Part shown: positions 20,847 to 30,400 of the stretch, piece after piece | Position numbering within the stretch: position 1 is the stretch's first letter | Layout: each line of letters opens with the position of its first letter | IMG/VR virus record: IMGVR_UViG_3300021964_000132 | Coordinates: 1 to 45,655 of that record | Length of the DNA stretch: 45,655 nt | DNA from: a virus | Direction: 5' to 3' (one strand) | The notes under the pieces: model-generated | The model's database searches: none | What the model saw: only the letters and a program-made list of their open reading frames with translations | Told to the model about the DNA's origin: nothing | Program-made: the position numbers and the translations under genes

Positions 20847-23461
20847 TGGCGGGACTGCACGATTACCTCAAAGGAGATGCTTCAACACCCAGGTCACCAA
20901 AGATCAATCAGGACTGGGGTAACATATTCCCCGGACCCTATGTTGGCATAGTGAAAGGCAACAAAGATCCACTGCGCGCCGGCAGGCTAAAGGTGCTGAT
21001 CCCATCACTGAGGGGCACGTACAAGTCCGAATTCGATGGCCTGATCGACTGCGACTACCTGTCACCGTTCTACGGCAACAAGGGACTGCGGCACGTCAAG
21101 CCAGGTACCAAACACACAGATTCACAGTTCTCTTATGGGTTCTGGGCGGTGCCACCCGACCTGGAGACCAGGGTGTTAGTGATCTTAGCAGAAGGAAAGA
21201 TGGAACAGGCGTTCTGGATAGGTTGTGTTCAGGAACCGCTGACAAACCACATGACACCGGGCATAGCGTCTTCGCGTAAAGTCAAAGACGACCTTAACCA
21301 AGACCCCGCAGAGGATTATGGTTCGAGTAACTTGCCCGCAGGTGAGGTCAACAGGTTTTCTGGAGTCGACGAGATCAATTATAAAAACAAAAACAAGCCG
21401 ATACATCCTTTAGCGGACACCTTGCTCAGACAAGGACTGAGCGCGGATGACGTAAGGGGAAACACCACGTCCTCAGCGCAGAGGGAGGCGCCCAGCCAGG
21501 TGTTCGGCATGAGCACCCCTGGCAGGTTGAATCCTGGTTCCACCCCACAGAAGGTCAGCACTGACGATGCCGAAGCAACGGCCATAGTGGACAGGCTGGC
21601 GGGTCACACGTTCGTCATGGACGACGGTGCCGCGGACGGCACAAACCAACTTACCAGATTGAGGACCGCTTCAGGACACCAACTGCTGATGCATGACACG
21701 GAAGGTGTGGTGTACATAGCCAACGGATCGGGCAACGCCTGGATTGAGATGAACAGCGAGGGCAGGATAGACGTGTACTCGGGCATTGGCGGAATCAACA
21801 TGAGGACGCATGGTGACTTCAACCTGCACTCGGACGCCAACATCAACATGCACGCCGGGGGACAGATCAGGATGAGTGCCACCAACGAGATAGTGAAGTC
21901 AGCGGGCTCATACATGCTGAACCTGGGGGACAAGGGCATATTCAACAGCTCACAGAAAGGAAGCATAAGGGATTACGCCAGGGACGGTCTAAGTTCATTC
22001 ACTGACGGCACACAGTTGCATGGTGCAGGCGGAAGGATAGACTTGGCAGGATCACAGGTGCACCTGAATTCCGTTGGTGCTAGTCCGGTATGGGGGCCCA
22101 CGTGGTTGAACACTGACGCCGCGGGCATGACCGAGAGGCAGGAGGGCGACGTGGAGTTGGCCAAGAAGGGCATACAGCCACTGAGGCCGTTCACCAAACA
22201 GACTTCCACCACGGTGCACAGATTCGTGACACACGAGCCCATGCCTAGGTTCCGTGGATTCACTTCAGAGGGCGCAATGCCTACGGGAGGAGCGGACAAC
22301 AAGAAACGTTGGAGTCAGTTGGCCAACACACCAGGCACGGTGGAGTACACAGAATACCAACTCATGCTGTCTCCGAACGAGTCCATAAGGCAAGGCATTT
22401 TCCAGGCGCAACTGGAGAGACACCTGCGTGAACAAATGGGCACATCAACTGACCCTGTCAAGGCCAGGAAGATTGCGGCGGATTTTGGCAAGGAATACGA
22501 CGAATTATTCGGCATCAATGCCAGCAAGGTGAAATGGGACACCGCGGCCAGCATCAGCAACAAGTTGAAAGGGTTCGATGTCGCGGACTCCGTGTCGGAG
22601 GTGCTCAACAACAACACCAAGAAACTGGCGGACCAGGTCATCGACACTGTCACAGGATCAGAAGTGGCTGAACTGTTCAAGGACAACGTGTTCGTGAACC
22701 AGTCCGGAGAACTGTTCGCCCTGGGTGACAAGACGCAGTTGTACTCGGGTGACTTCAAGGGCTTCGCCACAGACGTGGGGAGCAAGGCCGTCGCCAACAT
22801 TGCAAACGAAAACCTGAAGAAGGCGGTGGGAGACCTCACCAAGAGAAAAGTGATCGGCACGGACAAGTTCGGGAATCCCATATACAAGGGACTGGACAGG
22901 GACTACAAGAACATCGGAGGCATAGACATATCCGGCATCGCGGGCAACATCAACATCGCCAACATCGCATCAGTGGGAGACATCAAGGCCACAACCAACG
23001 TGTTTAAGAACGTGGTGGCGGGACAGGTCACGTCGACCATACAGACGACGGCGATAAACGCTGCGGCCAGCCAGGCCAGAGGGTTCCTGGCGGGACTGGG
23101 CGGAAGCACGGCCCGGGAACTGGGACGACAGGGCATCACGCCGGGAAGGTTCACCAACCTGGGCGCCAAGATCGGTTCTATGAAACTGCCCGCGTCGTTA
23201 GGTGGAAGTGTGACGGGCGCATTCACGGCCGTGAAAACATTCTTTAGTGGATTCAGTGATGAGAGATTGAAGGAAGACATCAGATTGATTGGTAAGTCCC
23301 CTTCGGGAATCAACATCTACGAGTTTAAATACAAGCACACGTCGGGCACGTGGCAGGGTGTGATGGCACAGGAGGTGCCATGGGCTAGGATCATGACCGA
23401 CACGGGATACTACATGGTCGACTACAGCAAGGTCGACGTGGAATTCAGGAGGATACACTAA
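20846..23461 (+). CDS. gp5: Baseplate hub spike gp5, without lysozyme, with C-terminal S74-type domain
   Basis: This 871-residue protein begins with an OB-fold as in gp5/VgrG: GNIFPGPYVGIVKGNKDPLR, RAGRLKVLIPSLRG, and later VLVILAEGKMEQAFWIGCVQ. After it comes a repetitive beta region (VYIANGSGNAWIEMNSEGRI, MRTHGDFNLHSDANINMHAG) like the gp5 C-terminal beta-helix needle. No T4 lysozyme domain (the 174-342 region in T4) is present. Residues about 500-800 form a helical, Ala-rich segment, and the end (804-871) has SDERLKED, the S-D-x-R-x-K motif of Peptidase_S74 intramolecular chaperones, with the candidate Ser804 and Lys809. TAATG junctions join it to both neighbours. Confidence 0.88.
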   Translation: MAGLHDYLKGDASTPRSPKINQDWGNIFPGPYVGIVKGNKDPLRAGRLKVLIPSLRGTYKSEFDGLIDCDYLSPFYGNKGLRHVKPGTKHTDSQFSYGFWAVPPDLETRVLVILAEGKMEQAFWIGCVQEPLTNHMTPGIASSRKVKDDLNQDPAEDYGSSNLPAGEVNRFSGVDEINYKNKNKPIHPLADTLLRQGLSADDVRGNTTSSAQREAPSQVFGMSTPGRLNPGSTPQKVSTDDAEATAIVDRLAGHTFVMDDGAADGTNQLTRLRTASGHQLLMHDTEGVVYIANGSGNAWIEMNSEGRIDVYSGIGGINMRTHGDFNLHSDANINMHAGGQIRMSATNEIVKSAGSYMLNLGDKGIFNSSQKGSIRDYARDGLSSFTDGTQLHGAGGRIDLAGSQVHLNSVGASPVWGPTWLNTDAAGMTERQEGDVELAKKGIQPLRPFTKQTSTTVHRFVTHEPMPRFRGFTSEGAMPTGGADNKKRWSQLANTPGTVEYTEYQLMLSPNESIRQGIFQAQLERHLREQMGTSTDPVKARKIAADFGKEYDELFGINASKVKWDTAASISNKLKGFDVADSVSEVLNNNTKKLADQVIDTVTGSEVAELFKDNVFVNQSGELFALGDKTQLYSGDFKGFATDVGSKAVANIANENLKKAVGDLTKRKVIGTDKFGNPIYKGLDRDYKNIGGIDISGIAGNINIANIASVGDIKATTNVFKNVVAGQVTSTIQTTAINAAASQARGFLAGLGGSTARELGRQGITPGRFTNLGAKIGSMKLPASLGGSVTGAFTAVKTFFSGFSDERLKEDIRLIGKSPSGINIYEFKYKHTSGTWQGVMAQEVPWARIMTDTGYYMVDYSKVDVEFRRIH

Positions 23462-23877
23462 TGGCATACGGGGACAACGGATCAGACAACGGATTGAGCA
23501 ACAAGACCGTGACCTTCAAGGGTTTCAGCTCACGTGCTGACCGCCAGAATTTCAAACTGTACGACTTCGAGGTCGCCAAGCAGGACCTGATCAACAGGCT
23601 TTCCGTCAGGAAGGGCGAGCGCGTGGAGAACCCCGAGTTCGGCACCATCATATACGATGCGCTGTTCGAGCCATTCACGGAGGCACTCAAGGACGCCATA
23701 GTGGAGGACATCACGCAGAATCTCAACGCGGATCCCAGGATCTCAACACAGGACATCACGGTCACAGAGGCGGACAAGGGCATAGCCATACAGGCCACTA
23801 TAACCTACGTGCCCCTCAACATCACTGAGAAACTGAGGTTCAGTTTTGACGAGAACTCACTGCTACGTCTATCTTAA
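23461..23877 (+). CDS. gp25: Baseplate wedge subunit gp25
   Basis: This 138-residue protein has DFEVAKQDLINRLSVRKGER followed by VENPEFGTIIYDALFEPFTE. The G.R...P.FG......FEP pattern defines the gp25/gpW family of baseplate wedge subunits. Gp25 forms part of the baseplate core bundle with gp6 and is thought to nucleate sheath assembly. Length is close to T4 gp25 (132). It overlaps the gp5 stop by one base (TAATG) and is followed 42 bases later by gp6, with a late-promoter-like box in between. Confidence 0.93.
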   Translation: MAYGDNGSDNGLSNKTVTFKGFSSRADRQNFKLYDFEVAKQDLINRLSVRKGERVENPEFGTIIYDALFEPFTEALKDAIVEDITQNLNADPRISTQDITVTEADKGIAIQATITYVPLNITEKLRFSFDENSLLRLS

Positions 23878-23897
23878 TATACGTAGATAATCTATCA

Positions 23898-23905
23898 CAT
23901 AAATA
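23898..23905 (+). promoter_or_regulatory. Late-promoter-like box CATAAATA before gp6
   Basis: One mismatch to TATAAATA, in a 42-base gap, 14 bases before the gp6 ATG. It may be an internal late promoter with a very short leader. Confidence 0.5.
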
Positions 23906-23919
23906 TCCGTACAAACAGT

Positions 23920-26900
23920 ATGGCCACTACAGACAGACAGAACAGATTACTAGTCGCGGAAGATTGGAGGAAGATCTACCAGGCATTCCAACAGGCGGAT
24001 TTCAAATCATACGACTTCGAGACGCTGAGAAGGACCATGGTGTCATACCTCAGGGAGAATTACCCCGACGATTTCAATGATTTCGTTGAGAGCTCGGAGT
24101 ACGTCGCCCTCATAGATCTCATAGCCTACATAGCTCAGGCCTTGAGTTTCAGGGTTGACCTCAACGCCAGGGAGAACTTCCTGGAGACCGCGGAGAGAAG
24201 GAATAGTGTCCTTAGGTTGGCGAGGTTGATCAACTACAACGCCAAGAGAAACAAACCAGCAACCGGACTTCTTAAAATTGATTCAATATCAACCACACAG
24301 GACGTCTTAGACAGCACAGGAACAAACCTTGCCACGCAGACAATAGTGTGGAATGATTCTGCCAACTCCAACTACAGGGAACAGTTCACGGCCGTACTGA
24401 ACGCCGCTAATCAGACCGGACAACTGTTCGGCAATCCCAGGGAGTCGGGATCCATAGGTGGCATAGACACCGAGGTTTACACATTAAGTTCCAACCAGAC
24501 GGACCTACCCCTGTTCAAGTATGTCAAGTCAGTGGGTGGCGTCAGCAGGCAGTTCGAGATAGTGTCCTCGACCATAAACAATTCAGATTCCATATACGAG
24601 TCAGATCCCATACCGGGCACGGGGCTCACCTACACCTACAGGTCAGACGGTGCGGGCGACAGTTCAAACAACACCGGATTCTTCTTCCTGTTCAAGCAGG
24701 GCACTATGCAGTACACGGACTTCACGGTGGACACGGCAGTGACCAACTACGTGAGATCCATAGCCGCATCCAACATCAACGACACGGATGTTTGGCTGTA
24801 CAAACTGGACCAGTTCGGCCAGATAGCGGAGAAGTGGGCCAAGGTGCCCTCACTCTCAGGCAACAACGCCATCTACAACTCACTGGCGGAATCGGAGCGA
24901 AACATCTACAACGTCGTGACCAAGAACAACGACAGCATAGACTTGGTGTTCGGGGACGGAAACTTCTCTAACCTACCACTTGGCTCGTTCAGGACATACC
25001 ACAGGGTTAGTGACAACGCCAAGTACGCCATACAGTCGGCTGACATGCAGAACATACAGGTCGCGGTGCCATACACGGACGCCAACGGTGCACAGCAGAC
25101 CCTGACCATATCCATGAGCCTAAAGGCCAGCGTGTACAACGCGGCGGCCACTGAGTCCAATGACTCGATCAGGGAGAAAGCCTCCCAAGTGTACTACTCT
25201 CAGAACAGGATGATAACAGCAGAGGACTACCAGGTGGTTCCACTGTCAGCATCACAGGAGATAGTCAAGGTCAGGTCCGTCAACAGGTCAGCGTCGGGCA
25301 TATCGAGAGCAAAAGAGATACTGGATCCAACGGGAGCATACTCAAATGTTTCGGTGTTCGCGGAAGACGGCATACTGTACAGGGAGGAGAGCACCCAGCA
25401 GTTCTCTTTCACGTTCAACAACAGGAGCGACATTCAGAGGACCATAGACACATCTGTTGAAGCCAGATTAAAAGAGGCCTATGCCAGGCAGTTCTATTAT
25501 CTAAAATACGGAACCAAGGACCTCAGTACATTGACCGCCACGTGGAATTCCACAACCACATCCACCAACACCAACACTGGATATTTCACTTCAGGTGGAC
25601 CGCTAGTAGTGGGCGACTACGCCACGTCTGATTTAAAATTCGCAAAGACGGGTGCGTTGATCAAATTCACATCACCAGACACCAGGAAGTTCTTGAATGG
25701 AGCACTGGTAACGTCAGGCACTGACAACGCCGAGGACAGGGCATGGGCCAAGATAGGAGCGGTGGTACTAGACGGTGCCAACGGCGGACTGGGAAACCTA
25801 GAATCCGGCGTGGGACCAATAACGCTCAACGATATCATACCAAACGGCGCTGTGTTGAGTGCTGTAATACCTAATTTCACCACGTCATTCTCTACCACAC
25901 TGGAAGCTGACATAATAGACAGGATCGAGGCCTATGAGGAGTTTGGACTTAGGTACGACATAGACACAGAGACATGGAAGGTGATAACATCGACAAACCT
26001 AAGCACCAGTGCTGTGTTCAGTCTAGCAAACACCGGTAACGCATCTGGCACGAACCTTGATGCCAGTTGGTGGTTCAAATTCACGAATGACGGAAACACG
26101 TACACTGTGACCTATAGGAAATTAGATTACATATTTGAATCAGAATCACAGAATAAATTTCACTTCGACACACAGGACAGGATATACGACTACCAGACCG
26201 GTCGTAGCGTCAAGGACACGGTGAAGATACTGAAGACCAACAGCATAGTGTCAACCGGTAACAGCATAGGATATCCAATCACGTGGCAGGTGGTCGATAC
26301 CGTGACTGAGGTTGACGGCTTCCAGGACAACAGAAAGGTCAAGGTGGGATTCTTTGATGCGGACGATGACGGTGTCGTGGACAATCCTGACATATTCGAT
26401 ATAGTGGTTGAACCCACACTGTCGCAGAGCACGAAGTTCGTGTTCTTTGAGAAGTACACATCCTATGACAACATAGAGAGATTCAGACCATACGCGTCCA
26501 CAAATTTCGTGACCACACAGAACGAGTCTGATATAGATCTCAACACTGCCACTTACACTGACGGACAATTATTTTATTTCTATGACGCTGGCGAGGACGT
26601 AATCAAGTCATACAGCTCAGCCACAAATTCACTGACCACAACCACTGACTACATTGCCAGGAGGGGCAGGAGCTCCATCAGTTTCCAATACAAGCATTTT
26701 GCCGGGCAGGAGACCAGAATTGACCCCAGCGTATCAAACATTGTGGACATTTATTTGTTGGAGAGGACATATGACAACCTTTTCCGTGTTTGGTTACAGG
26801 ATGGAGGTCAGAAACCAACTCCTTCCACGCAAGATCAGTTGAGGATCAACTACTCGGGAGTGTTGAATCCTCTGAAGTCTCTGTCAGACCAGATTATCTA

Positions 26901-27402
26901 TCATCCAGTAAAATACAAGATACTTTTTGGTACAGACGCCGATGAAGAATTACAAGCAACATTCAAGGTTGTGAAAAATCCCAAAACAAACGTCACAGAC
27001 GCAGTGATCAAGACCAGGGTGATCTCCGCGATAAACGAATTCTTCGCCCTAGACAACTGGGACTTCGGAGACACTTTCTATTTCACAGAATTGGCCGCTT
27101 ACATTCACAATGAACTGGCACCAGACCTGCTGACAGCGGTCATCGTGCCCAACCAGTCAGGACAGGGTTTTGGGTCCTTGTTCCAGATCAACTCAGCGGC
27201 GGACGAGATTTTCATCAGTGGGGCCACCGTTGATGATGTGTCGATAATAACAGCACTTGGTGCCAATCAACTAGCGGCATCAGGCACTGTGGTCACATCA
27301 ACATCAACTGCCACTACCAACACCACCACAGGATCAGCGGTATCAGGCTCCACTACAACAGGTTCCGGTTCAACGACCGGAAGTAGTGGGGCAGGTTACT
27401 AA
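23920..27402 (+). CDS. gp6: Baseplate wedge subunit gp6
   Basis: This 1160-residue protein starts with RKIYQAFQQADFKSYDFETL, YPDDFNDFVESSEYVALIDL, AYIAQALSFRVDLNARENFL, the typical gp6 N-terminal helical region. The C-terminal part, INEFFALDNWDFGDTFYFTE and then LAAYIHNELAPDLLTAVIVP, is the baseplate J-like end. Gp6 forms the ring of wedges around the baseplate core together with gp25 and gp53. It is far longer than T4 gp6 (660), the extra being beta-rich and Thr/Asn-rich in the middle (about residues 370-1000). The last 40 residues are Ser/Thr/Gly low complexity. All 13 Arg codons in the first 115 residues are AGA or AGG. TAATG overlaps the giant next gene. Confidence 0.92.
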   Translation: MATTDRQNRLLVAEDWRKIYQAFQQADFKSYDFETLRRTMVSYLRENYPDDFNDFVESSEYVALIDLIAYIAQALSFRVDLNARENFLETAERRNSVLRLARLINYNAKRNKPATGLLKIDSISTTQDVLDSTGTNLATQTIVWNDSANSNYREQFTAVLNAANQTGQLFGNPRESGSIGGIDTEVYTLSSNQTDLPLFKYVKSVGGVSRQFEIVSSTINNSDSIYESDPIPGTGLTYTYRSDGAGDSSNNTGFFFLFKQGTMQYTDFTVDTAVTNYVRSIAASNINDTDVWLYKLDQFGQIAEKWAKVPSLSGNNAIYNSLAESERNIYNVVTKNNDSIDLVFGDGNFSNLPLGSFRTYHRVSDNAKYAIQSADMQNIQVAVPYTDANGAQQTLTISMSLKASVYNAAATESNDSIREKASQVYYSQNRMITAEDYQVVPLSASQEIVKVRSVNRSASGISRAKEILDPTGAYSNVSVFAEDGILYREESTQQFSFTFNNRSDIQRTIDTSVEARLKEAYARQFYYLKYGTKDLSTLTATWNSTTTSTNTNTGYFTSGGPLVVGDYATSDLKFAKTGALIKFTSPDTRKFLNGALVTSGTDNAEDRAWAKIGAVVLDGANGGLGNLESGVGPITLNDIIPNGAVLSAVIPNFTTSFSTTLEADIIDRIEAYEEFGLRYDIDTETWKVITSTNLSTSAVFSLANTGNASGTNLDASWWFKFTNDGNTYTVTYRKLDYIFESESQNKFHFDTQDRIYDYQTGRSVKDTVKILKTNSIVSTGNSIGYPITWQVVDTVTEVDGFQDNRKVKVGFFDADDDGVVDNPDIFDIVVEPTLSQSTKFVFFEKYTSYDNIERFRPYASTNFVTTQNESDIDLNTATYTDGQLFYFYDAGEDVIKSYSSATNSLTTTTDYIARRGRSSISFQYKHFAGQETRIDPSVSNIVDIYLLERTYDNLFRVWLQDGGQKPTPSTQDQLRINYSGVLNPLKSLSDQIIYHPVKYKILFGTDADEELQATFKVVKNPKTNVTDAVIKTRVISAINEFFALDNWDFGDTFYFTELAAYIHNELAPDLLTAVIVPNQSGQGFGSLFQINSAADEIFISGATVDDVSIITALGANQLAASGTVVTSTSTATTNTTTGSAVSGSTTTGSGSTTGSSGAGY

Positions 27403-30400
27403 TGGCTGACAATCCCACAAACGCACTCACCAACAACGAAGTAGTCAAGCAAGGCGATAACGAATACAGACGAACTGTACAACACCTTCCAGCATTCTAC
27501 AGGACGGACGCCAACCAACGTTTTCTGGCAAGCACACTAGACGCTCTGGTTCAGAAGGGAGATCTTGAGAGGTTGGATGGATTCATCGGAAGGCAGGATG
27601 CCTACACAAGAGAGATCAACGACAGATATATTCCGGCCACCAGCAGGGATAGATTTGCCTATCAACTTGAACCTGCGGTGATATACACAGATAGGGACAC
27701 AACCTCGGTCAATCCGGAGGACCAGGTCAAGTTCACGGGCACCTATGATGACTACATAAACCAGATACGATACCTTGGAGGAAAGGTAGACAACCACGAT
27801 CGTCTCAACAAGGAAATCGTTTACAGCTGGAACCCCGCAATAGACTATGACAAGTTAGTGAATTACAGGGAGTACTACTGGATACCCGAAGGTCCGGGCG
27901 CCATAGAGATTGATTCCGTTGGACCCAACGCTGTGGCCGAGTACACTGTGACCAACGTTGGACAAGCGGCGTATGAATTCAGACACAGGGAGAACGAGAA
28001 CAATCCCATACTGACACTGTACCGGGGCAACACCTATAGGTTCAACGTGGACGCCAAGGGACACCCGTTCTGGATAATGACGGAACCCTACAAGAGCAAG
28101 GTGTCAGAGGACGGTTCCACGTCCACAATATATTCAACAGGTGTTACCAACAACGGCGCAGACGAAGGGGTGGTCATATTCACTGTTCCCACTTCAGGAG
28201 CACCAGACACGCTGTACTATCAGTGTGGCAATCATGATGCCATGTACGGCATACTGCAGATCAGAGATTCAGTCGCTACCACCAAAATCAATCCTGATGA
28301 TGATATAATAGGAGTAAAAAATTACAGCCTTAGGACCTTGGACCTATCCAATGGTATGAAGATCAAGTTCACAAGCAGTCTAGTACCAACGGCGTACCAG
28401 GGCAAGGAATACTACGTGGAGGGAGTGGGCGACGCCATCACCCTTACCGATGTCGATGCCCTCATAGTTCCGTCGACTTATGCCACTGAGACCACTATAC
28501 TGTACGACTCTGTGGCCTATGACACACGTCCATACGCTCTGGCCTACTACACGCCTGACGTCAAGGACTACATCACAATAAAGCGCGACAGCCGTGACCA
28601 GAACGCTTGGTCCAGGTACAACAGGTGGTTCCATAGAAGCGTGATAGAGGAGACCGCGCGTGTAAGTGGGTTCACACCGGTGCTGAACGAGGATGACCGT
28701 GCCAAGAGACCCATCATAGAATTCGACTCAGGACTGACACTTTACAATCACGGCACGGTGGCCAAGAGATCGGTCACACTGTATGACACGGTTACCACGG
28801 ACGCTTTCAGCACGATAGTGAACAATAGCGGTTACATCATAGATGGTATCTCGCTGGCGGATGGCATGCGGGTGATATTCGCCGCCGACACCGACCCCAT
28901 AGTTCGCAACAACATATACGACGTCAGTTTCGTGACCGCGGGTGATTCCACACAGAAGATAGCCCTCACAAAGGCCACGGACGCCACGCCCTCGGACAAT
29001 GAAAGCGTTTTCATCGAGTTCGGCACTGTAAACCAGGGCAAGACATTCTACTACAACGGAGACACGGAGGCCTGGACGGAGGCACAGCAGAAGACTGGCC
29101 TGAACCAACAGCCGTTGTTCGGCATGTGGGACAACGATCACACTCCGTTCGACAACGAGACCAAATATCCTAACTCTTCGTTTACGGGCGCGACTGTGTT
29201 CAGTTATGCCACCAGCGACACCTCACCGATTGACACGGAACTTGGCATCAGGGTCAAGTACAAAACCATCAACAACGTGGGGGACATAGTTTTCGAGTCA
29301 GACCACACGTCTGGGACCTTCACCTACAAGAGCGGTTCTAGGACGGTGACCAAGAACCTGGCAGAAGGTCATCTACACTATACCACGGGCAGGCAGACCC
29401 ACAATTCACGTAGCGCCTGGATCCAAAGAACAAACGAGGCAAGGCAACGTGTAATAAGGACGCGTATTGTGGATGACACGGAAAAGAGACTGTTTCCCAT
29501 AGATGTCTATGAGAATTCAGCGGCGCTCACGGACCTAGAGGTTTCTGTGTCAGTGAATGGTAATAGGATGACCCAAGGCACAGATTACAATCTTGTGAAC
29601 GGAACAACAAACAAGTATGTGAGGTTTGTTGAGGATCTAGCAGTCAATGATCAGATAAGAATGGCCACATACAGCAGTGCCACTAAAGTCACAGGCAAAG
29701 GAATCTATGAGGTACCTGAGAATCTGGCCATTAACAGTTTGAATCAACAACTAGGCACGTTCACACTGGGGCAGGTGTTGAACCATGTAAGGGACATATT
29801 TGACAAGAACCAAGATGTCACGGGAGCGATACCAGGCAATTCGAATCTAAGGGACAAACCAGATGCTCGGCTGAAGGGAGGTACGATTCATCAGCACGCC
29901 GGACCATTGGTTCCCGCTATCTTTGGTCTTATTGACCAGCAAACCAATTTGATTTCAGCGTTAGATTATGTCAATCAAGAATATGAGAAATGGTACAACG
30001 CCTTCCTCACGCATGCCACTGGCACTGCCTATGAAGGGGTGGCCGCGGACAGGGTTGACGAGATCATAGCATCGATCACACAAGGTCGTAACTCCACGTT
30101 CCCGTTCTTCTATGAAGACATGGTCGGCTGGGGAGAGAATGTCACAACTAGGACGTACACAGTTCAGGGCGCGTCACAGACAGAATACGCCATAGATTCA
30201 CAGCACGATATAAACACGCCAAGCAACCGTGCGGTTTACGTGTACTTGAATGATGTGCAGTTGTTGGTGGGCACAGATTACACGTTCAGCACCACAGACG
30301 ACAGCATCGACATCTTGACCACACTTGCTGAGGGAGATCGTATTGTTATCAAGGACTACGCGGATACCACAGGCAGTTACATGCCCGTCACTCCGACCAA

